The position numbers and the translations under genes are program-made. The notes under the pieces were generated by a model. The model was not told where the DNA came from and did not search any database. It saw only the letters and a program-made list of their open reading frames with translations. Positions 25,419 to 33,700 of a DNA stretch of 64,000 nt are shown here, piece by piece; the stretch's first letter is position 1; each line of letters opens with the position of its first letter. Origin of the DNA: Novosphingobium guangzhouense (GTDB lineage Bacteria; Pseudomonadota; Alphaproteobacteria; Sphingomonadales; Sphingomonadaceae); contig NZ_LYMM01000031.1 of NCBI RefSeq assembly GCF_002896965.1, positions 1 to 64,000 on the forward strand, read 5' to 3'.

Positions 25419-26266
25419 GCGCGCGCTGGGCACGGCGCGGCTATGCCGAGGGGCCTTACGGGCAGATCCACTTCCGCCACGCCGGAGAAGGCGGCGCGCC
25501 GATCGTCCTGCTCCATCAGGCACCGATGACGGCAGCGCAGTTCGACAACGTCTATGAACCGCTGGCGGCGCGCGGCTTCCACGCGATCGGCATCGACATG
25601 CCCGGTTTCGGCATGTCCGATCCGGTGGACGGCGTGCCGCGTGTCGAGGACTGGGCGGCCTGCGTGCCCCCGGTGCTTGACGTGCTGGGCCTGCCGGATG
25701 CGGCGGTGCTTGGCCATCACACCGGATCGATGGTGGCGACGGAGGCGGCGATCCAGTTCCCCACCCGCGTTTCAGCCGTCATCCTCAACGGCCCGATGCC
25801 GCTGACGATCGAGGAACGCGACAACTTCCTGGCCAATGGCTGGCTGCGCGAACAGGACATCACCGCGCGCACCGACGGCACCCAGTTCGCCGATGTCCAC
25901 GCCGCCCGCACCCGGCTTGCGGCGGGCACCGTTCCGGCGGCGCGCGTCTGCGAATTCGTGGTGCAGGCGTTCGAAGGGCAGGGGGCCTACTGGCACGGCC
26001 ATCACGCGGCGTTCCAGTACCGCCACGATGAAGGCATCGCGAAGCTGGCCTGCCCCACGCTGATCCTCACCAATACCGGCGACATGATCTACGACCATGC
26101 GGTCAAGGCCCATGCCCTGCGCCCGGACTTCGCCTTCGTGGCGCTGGACGGCGGCGGCGTCGATATCGTCGACCAGCAGAGCGAGGCATGGGCGGATGCC
26201 GTGGCGGGGTTCCTTGCGAGCGCCGTGGACGGAATGGGCCGCGTCAGGGCGGGGGCTCTGGAGTAG
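25415..26266 (+). CDS. Alpha/beta-hydrolase fold protein with GHHTG nucleophile motif
   Basis: A 283-residue alpha/beta-hydrolase. The oxyanion-hole region is VLLHQAPMTAAQFDNV and the nucleophile elbow is LGHHTGSMVAT, where the usual G-x-S-x-G Ser is His. A late acid strand (TLILTNTGDMIYDHA) is present. With the Ser missing, ordinary ester hydrolysis is doubtful; a lyase or cofactor-free reaction, or an uncommon active site, is possible. The ATG overlaps the flavoprotein stop (ATGA), showing coupled expression. Confidence 0.8.
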   Translation: MSARWARRGYAEGPYGQIHFRHAGEGGAPIVLLHQAPMTAAQFDNVYEPLAARGFHAIGIDMPGFGMSDPVDGVPRVEDWAACVPPVLDVLGLPDAAVLGHHTGSMVATEAAIQFPTRVSAVILNGPMPLTIEERDNFLANGWLREQDITARTDGTQFADVHAARTRLAAGTVPAARVCEFVVQAFEGQGAYWHGHHAAFQYRHDEGIAKLACPTLILTNTGDMIYDHAVKAHALRPDFAFVALDGGGVDIVDQQSEAWADAVAGFLASAVDGMGRVRAGALE

Positions 26267-26311
26267 GGCGCCCGCTCAGGCTCCCCGCTCAGGCTCCCGC
26301 TCCGTCTTTGA

Positions 26312-27481
26312 TCAGGCCGCGATCTCCGTCGTGGCCGGATCGTAGGTCATCAGGTTTTCGTTTTCGGGGTCGGTTCCGTTGCGCTTGCGCTGTTCGGGGT
26401 CGGCGGACTGGTTGATCTCTCCCTGCCGGCGCGATCGCAGCAGCACCCAGTTGGCCCGTTCGCGGCGCGTCGCCTCATAGCGGTGGAGCGCCGCCACCGG
26501 ATCGGCGCTGGTGGTGAAGGCCCGCGCGAAGACCACCGCGTCCTCGATCCCCATCGCCGCGCCAAGGCCCAGGAAGGGCAGCATCGGATGCGCGCCGTCG
26601 CCCATCAGGGTGACCCGGCCGACCGTCCATTGCGGCAGCGGATCGCGATCGAACAGCGCCCACTTGCGCGTGCCTTCGGGTGGGGCGGCGCGCAGCAGGG
26701 CCTTCACGTCATCGTTCCAGTCGGCAAACTTTTCCAGCATTTCGGCATTGGTGGCGGGGGTGGACCAGCCTTCGCCGGTCCAGCTGTCGGTCTTCACGAA
26801 GGCCACGCCGTTGACCACCGTGCCGTGGCGGATGAGATAGCGCAGCAACTGCCGGTTGGGGCCAAGGTAATTGAGCGAAGGCCCCAGGCGCATCTGCGCC
26901 TGCACTTGTTCCACCGGGATCAGGAAGCGGTAGGCGACCTGCCCGGTGAAGCGCGGGTTCTCTTCCCCGAACAGGATGGAGCGCACGCGCGAATTGATCC
27001 CGTCCGCGCCCACCAGCACGGGCGCGCGTTCGGCAGAGCCATCCGCGAAGCGCGCGGTGACGCCCGTATCGTCCTGTTCCAGCGCCACCAGCTGGCGGTT
27101 GAGCGCGATCGTCAGCGGGTCCATCGCGTGGACGGCATCGGCAAGGATCGCATGCATGTCGGCGCGGTGAAGCTGGTAGAAATACGGGATTTCCCCCCGG
27201 TCGCGGGCAATGGCGACCTGGTCCGGGCCGCCCATGCGTTCGCCCGTCCGCCAGTCCGCTCCGCCCGCGCGCACCGGAATATCGGCATCGCGCTCGATCG
27301 CGTCGCGCAGGCCAAGCGAGAACAGCCCGCGACTGGCGGGCTGGCTGAGGGTGATGCCTGCGCCCACGTCCCCGAACTGCGCGGCCTGTTCGAACAGGCG
27401 GACCTTCAGCCCCTGCCGCTGCAGTCCCAGCGCGGCGGTCAGCCCCGCGATGCCGCCGCCGACGATGATGATATCCGTCAT
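26312..27481 (-). CDS. FAD-dependent aromatic-type monooxygenase
   Basis: Group A flavoprotein monooxygenase of 389 residues, like salicylate or 6-hydroxynicotinate 3-monooxygenase. Three family fingerprints are present: GGGIAGLTAALGLQRQG at the N-terminus, LVGADGINSRVR (DG motif) and LMGDGAHPMLPFLGLGAAMGIEDA (GD motif, residues 289 onward in pieces). It uses NAD(P)H and O2 to hydroxylate an aromatic ring. It is convergent with the hydrolase gene and divergent from the molybdenum hydroxylase genes. The aromatic substrate is unknown. Confidence 0.88.
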   Translation of the reverse strand: MTDIIIVGGGIAGLTAALGLQRQGLKVRLFEQAAQFGDVGAGITLSQPASRGLFSLGLRDAIERDADIPVRAGGADWRTGERMGGPDQVAIARDRGEIPYFYQLHRADMHAILADAVHAMDPLTIALNRQLVALEQDDTGVTARFADGSAERAPVLVGADGINSRVRSILFGEENPRFTGQVAYRFLIPVEQVQAQMRLGPSLNYLGPNRQLLRYLIRHGTVVNGVAFVKTDSWTGEGWSTPATNAEMLEKFADWNDDVKALLRAAPPEGTRKWALFDRDPLPQWTVGRVTLMGDGAHPMLPFLGLGAAMGIEDAVVFARAFTTSADPVAALHRYEATRRERANWVLLRSRRQGEINQSADPEQRKRNGTDPENENLMTYDPATTEIAA

Positions 27482-27603
27482 GCCCGTAACCCCCTGCTTG
27501 CAGAAGGGCAGCGTATGCCTTGAGCGGGTGAATGCAAAACATGGCTGTTATGACCCGCGCGTGCGTTGACCGCCCCCGCGCGCGCCAACAAGATCGCCGC
27601 CTC

Positions 27604-28080
27604 ATGGCGTTTCGCGTCCTCATCAACGGCCAGCCCCATGCGCTGGACTGCGAGCCGGACATGCCCCTGCTCTGGGCGCTGCGCGACCTGCTGGGGCTGA
27701 CCGGCACGAAGTACGGCTGCGGCATCGGCCAGTGCGGGGCCTGCACCGTCCATATCGACGGGGCGGCGGTGCGATCCTGCTCCATCCCCGTCAACGAGGC
27801 GACCGGCGCGATCACCACGATAGAGGGTGTCACCGGCCCCGTGGCAGAGCGCGTGCTGGCCGCGTGGGACGCGCATCAGGTGGCGCAGTGCGGCTATTGC
27901 CAGCCCGGACAGGTCATGGCCGCGATCGCCCTCATCACGGCCGGCCCGGTGGACGAGGAAGCGCTGGAGGCGACGATGAGCGGCAACCTGTGCCGCTGCG
28001 CCACCTACATGCGCATCCGCGCCGCCGTGCGCGAGGCGGCGCAAGTTCCGGCCCAATCTTGGGCCCGACCCCCGGCGTGA
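27604..28080 (+). CDS. [2Fe-2S] small subunit of a molybdenum hydroxylase
   Basis: Iron-sulfur subunit of 158 residues, like the isoquinoline 1-oxidoreductase alpha subunit (IorA). It has the plant-type cluster GCGIGQCGACTVHIDG plus a downstream Cys, and the second cluster CGYCQPGQVM...NLCRCATY. It passes electrons from the Mo centre of the next subunit. ATG 27604 gives the usual family N-terminus (MAFRVLINGQ); earlier ATG/GTG codons add an unlikely Arg-rich tail. Its stop overlaps the large-subunit start (GTGA). Confidence 0.92.
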   Translation: MAFRVLINGQPHALDCEPDMPLLWALRDLLGLTGTKYGCGIGQCGACTVHIDGAAVRSCSIPVNEATGAITTIEGVTGPVAERVLAAWDAHQVAQCGYCQPGQVMAAIALITAGPVDEEALEATMSGNLCRCATYMRIRAAVREAAQVPAQSWARPPA

Positions 28081-30221
28081 CGCTGAACCGGCGCGGCTTT
28101 CTGGTGCTTGCATCCTCGGGCCTGCTGCTGGGCGTTGCAGGCACCGGCGCGGGCAGGGGGCTGTCGAGCCCGGCGGCGCCCGACGGCCTTGTGCAGCGTT
28201 TTCTCTCGATCGACTGGGAGGGCACCGTCACCGTCTTCGCCAAGCATCTCGACATGGGGCAGGGCATATGGAGCGGGCTGGCCTCCATCGTCGCGGAGGA
28301 ACTGGATGCCGACTGGAGCCGCGTGCGCGTGGTCGGCGCTCCGGCGCGGGTGGCCGATTATGCCCACAACGCCTTTCGCGAACAGACTACCGGCGGCTCC
28401 ACCTCCACGGCGAACAGCTGGGACGAACTGCGCCGGGCAGGGGCCACCGCCCGCGCCATGCTGGTGCGCGCTGCCGCGCAAGCCTGGCAGGTGCCCGAAG
28501 CGCTGGTGCGCACCCGCAACGGCAGGCTCATCGCGCCCGGCCACGCGGCGGGATACGGCGATTTCGCCGCCGCTGCCGGGCGGCTGCCGGTGCCCGTGGA
28601 CGTGCCGCTCAAGTCCCGTGCCGACTGGCGGCTGCTGGGCATCGGTGCCGAAGCTCTGCCTCGCACCGATACCGGCGCCAAGACGCGCGGCGCCACCGTA
28701 TACGGCATCGACGGCACGTGGCCCGATATGCGCCACGCCGTCATCGCCCGCTGCCCGCGCATCGGCGGCAGGCTGCGCGGCTATGACGGCACGGCCGCCC
28801 GCGCCATGCCGGGGGTGGACATGGTGGTCGAAGTGCCCAGCGGTGTCGCCGTCATCGCCCGCACCACCTGGCACGCCATCCGCGCCCGCGAAGCCCTGCG
28901 CATCGACTGGGACATGCGCAGCGCCGAAACCCGGTCGGACAGCGCAATCGCGGCCGACTTCGCCCGCGCCATGGAAGAGGGCGCGCCCGCTTATGCCGAC
29001 ACGCGCGGCGACCCGGACACGGCGTTCGCCCGCGCGCATCGGGTGGTGGAGGCGCGCTTTCGCTTTCCCTACCTTGCCCATGCGCCGATGGAACCGCCCT
29101 GCATTTCCGGGCGCATGGTTGGCGGGGTCTGCGAAGTGCGCGCCGGGTTCCAGTCGCAGACGCGCAACCAGCAGGCGATCGCGGATATCCTGGGCCTGCC
29201 GCTGGACCGCGTGCTGCTGGACACGGTGCCCGCGGGCGGCAGTTTCGGGCGGCGCGCCTCCTTCGATTCGGACTGGGTGGCCGAATTCGCCCACGTGCTC
29301 AAGGCAAGCCGCTGGCGCTGGCCGATCAAGCTCACCCGCACACGGGAGGATGACGTGACCGGCGGCTATTACCGCCCGCTGATGATCCACGCGATGCGCG
29401 CCGGGCTTGACCGGAAGGGTCGCCTGATCGCCTTCGACCAGCGCATGGCGGGGCAGTCGGTCACGCCCAATGCGCCCGATGTGCCCAACTGGCGCGACTG
29501 GACGGTGCTGGAGGGCGTGTTCCACGAACTCTACGCCTGCCCCGCTTCAAGGCTGCGCTGGTGGAAGACCCCGGCGCGCGTGCCGGTGCTGACGTACCGT
29601 TCCATCTCCAACAACCACACCGGGATCGCCAAGGAGATCTTCGTGGACCGCCTTGCCCGCGCTGCCGGAGCGGACCCGGTCGCCTATCGCCTTGCGCTGC
29701 TGGAACACGAACCCAGACAGGCCGCCGTCCTCAGGCTGGCGGCCGAGAAGGCGGGATGGAGCGATCCGCCCCCGCCCGGCGTGACGCGCGCGGTGGCGGT
29801 CCACCGTTCCGAAGGCAGCTTCATCGCGCAAGTGGCGCAGCTGAGCGGTACGGCCCAGGACTTTCGCATAGAGCGCATGGTCACCGCGATCGACTGCGGC
29901 CTGGCGCTCAATCCTGATACCGTGCGCGCGCAAGTGGAAGGCGGCACCGGTTTCGGCCTGTCCGCCGGGCTTTATGGCCGCGTCACGCTGGATGGCGGCG
30001 CGGCGCAGGATGCCAACTTCGATACGTATCGCGTGCTGCGCATGAACGAGATGCCGCGCGTGATGGAAACCCATTTCATCGATGGCGCGGACAGACCTTC
30101 GGGTGTGGGAGAACCCGGATCGGTGCCCGGCACGGCGGCGGTGGTCAACGCGCTGGAACGCATGGGCCTGCCGCCGGTGGAAAGCTTTCCCGTATTCGCG
30201 CCCATGCCGGATCAGGCATGA
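28077..30221 (+). CDS. Molybdopterin-binding large subunit, Tat-exported
   Basis: Large catalytic subunit (714 residues) of the xanthine dehydrogenase/aldehyde oxidase family, of the IorB type. It starts with a twin-arginine signal (LNRRGFLVLASSGLLLGVAG), so the enzyme folds with cofactor in the cytoplasm and is exported. Family motifs include LDMGQGIWSGLASIVAEEL, GGSFGRRASFDSDWVAE (substrate and cofactor loops) and a C-terminal GEPGSVPGTAAVVNAL containing the catalytic Glu. Such two-subunit enzymes hydroxylate N-heteroaromatics or aldehydes with water as oxygen donor. No cytochrome partner gene is seen next to it. Confidence 0.9.
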   Translation: MTLNRRGFLVLASSGLLLGVAGTGAGRGLSSPAAPDGLVQRFLSIDWEGTVTVFAKHLDMGQGIWSGLASIVAEELDADWSRVRVVGAPARVADYAHNAFREQTTGGSTSTANSWDELRRAGATARAMLVRAAAQAWQVPEALVRTRNGRLIAPGHAAGYGDFAAAAGRLPVPVDVPLKSRADWRLLGIGAEALPRTDTGAKTRGATVYGIDGTWPDMRHAVIARCPRIGGRLRGYDGTAARAMPGVDMVVEVPSGVAVIARTTWHAIRAREALRIDWDMRSAETRSDSAIAADFARAMEEGAPAYADTRGDPDTAFARAHRVVEARFRFPYLAHAPMEPPCISGRMVGGVCEVRAGFQSQTRNQQAIADILGLPLDRVLLDTVPAGGSFGRRASFDSDWVAEFAHVLKASRWRWPIKLTRTREDDVTGGYYRPLMIHAMRAGLDRKGRLIAFDQRMAGQSVTPNAPDVPNWRDWTVLEGVFHELYACPASRLRWWKTPARVPVLTYRSISNNHTGIAKEIFVDRLARAAGADPVAYRLALLEHEPRQAAVLRLAAEKAGWSDPPPPGVTRAVAVHRSEGSFIAQVAQLSGTAQDFRIERMVTAIDCGLALNPDTVRAQVEGGTGFGLSAGLYGRVTLDGGAAQDANFDTYRVLRMNEMPRVMETHFIDGADRPSGVGEPGSVPGTAAVVNALERMGLPPVESFPVFAPMPDQA

Positions 30222-30703
30222 GGCGCCTCCAAGGTTTACATAATGAATATTGCCGGACCTTGCGCCTGTAAGCCCCAAGTCTTTCACGACACCGGGAATT
30301 TCCCGGATCGACGGTGGCGATGGGCCGGGGCAAGGCACAGGTGCGACCCGAAGGGCTGGCTCCGGTTAAGGATATAGCCCTGACTCCTGCCGGCGGGGTT
30401 TTCCTGATGACCCCGCCGGCTTCTTGCTTCCCACGCGCATCCCCCCGAAATGAATGGCGCCAGACGCCTGTATTCAGGCCGTCCGGATAACCGGGTTAAC
30501 GGATGATTACACCAAATCTAGGTAATCACCATTGTAGTTATTACGTATAAAATAGATCATTTTGAATATTAATGCTTGAGACGCGTCCAGATCGGGCCAG
30601 ATTGCCGTGATTGCGGGATATAAATCCTTCCAGATCTGTAAATGACCCATGCCGGGAGGGGGCATTCGTCCCTGTCCGTTGCAATAACAGGGGCGATACA
30701 GAT
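30222..30703. other. Non-coding gap with hairpins, a terminator and an AT-rich promoter region
   Basis: No credible gene lies here. The first half (30240-30425) is rich in short inverted repeats and ends in a strong terminator; it could be the 3' end of the upstream message or a separate small RNA. The second half (30480-30600) is a strikingly AT-rich tract (e.g. GTAGTTATTACGTATAAAAT) and should hold the promoter of the autotransporter. The autotransporter Shine-Dalgarno is AGGGGCG at about 30688. Confidence 0.5.
30389..30425 (+). terminator. Rho-independent terminator
   Basis: GCCGGCGGGG (30389-30398) pairs perfectly with CCCCGCCGGC (30411-30420) around a 12-base loop, followed by TTCTT. 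It ends the transcript of the molybdenum hydroxylase genes or of a small RNA lying between. Confidence 0.85.
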
Positions 30704-33700
30704 ATGTCACATCAGGGTTCGGGCCGTACTTCTGGCCTGCTGCGCCGCCGTAGCGCGCTTCTTCTTTCCAGCGCCGTCAGCCTTGCCGCCGTGTCTCAGG
30801 CGCAGGCCCAGTCGCAGTCGGGGGCAGAGGCAACTTACGTAGACACCGGACCCGGCGATGTGACTTACGTGACAAACAGCGTATCCGGCATGCCCGAAGT
30901 GGCGTTCCTGTCCACGCCCGACGGCGATATCAGCGCCACGATCGGCACGGTGACCGCGTCCGGTTCAAGCGGCGGCAGCGACCGGGTGATCGAAGCGCAT
31001 GTCGCGGATGCGAACACGCTTTCCCTCTCGATCGATACGATGACGGTGCAGACCCAGACCGCCACCGGCATCTATACCACGGCCGGCACCGGGCTGACCG
31101 ACATCAACGTGGGCTCGCTGGCGATGAACGGCGTGCGCGGCATCGTTGCCAGCGGACAGGGCGATGTCGCCATCACGGTGGGCACGATCGACATCAACCC
31201 CTACTCCGGCACGCAGGAACCGATCGAGGCTATCGCGGTGGGCCGCGAAACCGATCTTGACGGCAACACCGTGGCGCTGGGCGGTTCGCTGACGGTCGAT
31301 GCGGGCACGATCCGCGCGCTGGGCAACCAGGACGCTTACGCGATCCACGCCGATGTGGCCGGCGATGCCACCATCGTCGTGGGCGATGTCGTTTCCGACG
31401 GCGAAGGCATCGACGTGGCGGCGAAGGGCAATGTCGATGTGACCGTGCGCGAAAATCTTGACGGGTGGAACGGCGCGATGAGCCTGACCGGCGATGCCGT
31501 CTCCGTCACCATCGATGACGGCGCCACCGTCGCCTCTGCAGGCGGCGCGCTTGAGGTGGAGGATGCGGGCAGCATCTCGATCGTCAACAACGGATCGGTC
31601 ATCGCCTACGCCAACAACGACGAAACCGGACAGGGCGCCATCCTTGCCACGGCGCAGGGGGATATTTCGATCGTCAGCAGTCTGGCCATCTCCAACGCGG
31701 ACGTGGTGGACGAGGATGACGAAAGCGCAACGATCCAGGCCATCAGCCAGGTCGGAGACGTGACCATCACCGCTGGCCAGACCATCACCAACGGCGGCAG
31801 CATGTATGGCATCCATGGCCATTCCGGTCTGGGCGACGTGACCATCAACGCCGGCACCACGCTGTCCTACGAAACCGAGATGACCGGCAACTACACGGCC
31901 GAAGGCATCCTTGGCACGTCGGATGCGGGCAATGTCTCGATCACGGCGGACGTCACGCAGGTGCAGGGCTACGCGGCCTCCGCGATCATCGGCCATGCGC
32001 GCGGGCCGGGCAGCGTCACGATCGTCAGCGATACGGCCAGCGCGGTCAGCGGCGGCACGATCTTCGGCGTGTCCGAAGGCGGCGATGTGTCCATCACCAC
32101 CACCGGCGACACCACAACGCTCAGCGACGGGGCGATCATCGGGCGCGGCGGCAACGTGACCGTCTCCACCGGGGCGGGCACCCTCACCTCGGCAGGCGAA
32201 GGGCTCACGCAGGCCGTCGCGATCGACGCGACGGGCGATGGTGTGCTGGACAATGCGGGCACGGTGCGCTCGGCCGGATCGGAGGCGACGGTCGAAGTCA
32301 ACGCGGGCGGCACCGCCACGATCACCAGCCTTGAAGCGATCAATCTGGGCACCGGCCCGGCGATCCTTGCAACCGGCACGCAGGGCGTATCGATCACGGC
32401 GGACACCGCAACCGTGGCGGCATCCACCGGCGCGGGCGTCAGCGGTTCGTCCTCTGCGGGCGATGTCGTGCTGGATATCGGCTCCGTCACCGGATCGGCC
32501 GCGGGCAGCATGGTTCAGGGCATGGCGAACGCGGGTGCGGTGACCATCACGGCCGATGACGTGCTCAACACCTCCGTTTCTCCCAACTCGGCGGGTATTA
32601 CCGCCACGGCCGGCGGCGGCGTGAACATCGTCGCAGGCAATGTGGAAGCGGAAGGCCAGGCCATTCGCGCCGTCACCGCGACCTGGGATTCGCAGGGCAA
32701 CCCGGTGATCCCGCTGAACGAAGGCCACGTTTCGATCGAGACGACCGGCGCCGTCACCTCGCGCAGCTGGAACGCCATCTCCATCAACGGCAACGTCGCC
32801 AGCTTCGACGTGACGGTGGGTGCGGATTCGGTCGTCACCGGCAACGGCGGCAGCGCCGTGATCGCGGGCGGCGCGCGGCTTGGCGATATCGACGTCACCA
32901 ACAACGGCCTCATCGTGATGCAGGGCGCGGGCGAAAGCGGCATCGGCGTGACGGCAACCGGCGCGGGCAACGTCACCGTCACCTCGAACGAAATCCGCGT
33001 CAGCAGCGAAGCGGCCATTTCGAACGTCTATACGGCGGGCGCGATATCGGCCGTGGCGCATGGCGGCAACGTCAGTGTCACCAGCGCGCTGGCCACGGTG
33101 TCCGGCCCCGACCGCTACGGCATCACTGCAAGCGCCACCGGCGCGGGCACCGTCAGCATCGTATCGGGCACGCTTTCCAACGATGCAGACGATCGCGCGG
33201 GCATTCAGGCGCTGAGCGAACAGGGCGCGATCACGATCGACAGCACCACGCTCACCACCAGCGGGACGGACGCTTACGGCATCTATGCCAGCAGCAACGG
33301 CGCAGGCGATATCGCGATCATCAGCGATACCCTGACCCATACCGGATCGGGCAACGGCATCTCGGCCTTTACCGACGGAACGGTGCGCGTCATCAGCAGC
33401 GCGCTGACGGTGGACGGCCCGGATTCGTGGGGCATCCAGGCTTACGGCAATGAGGGCGCCTATGTGCTGACGGGCGATGTCGCGTCCTCGGGCATCGGGG
33501 TCATCGCGCAGTCGCAGGGCGTCACGGACGTCCATGTCGATGGCGCGGTCGTTTCTGCCAATGCGGAAGGGATGCTGCTGTTCGGCCCCAACATCTCCGT
33601 CACCGTCGATGAGGGCGCCAGCATCACGGGCGGATTCTCGGGTCTGGTGACGGCGGGCCAGGGCAACGGTTCGACCGCCATCGTCAATGCGGGCACGATC

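Noticed and set aside
30300..30425. Possible riboswitch (fluoride, molybdenum cofactor or SAM type)
   Set aside because: No conserved core of these classes could be matched by eye; kept only as an unassigned structured region.
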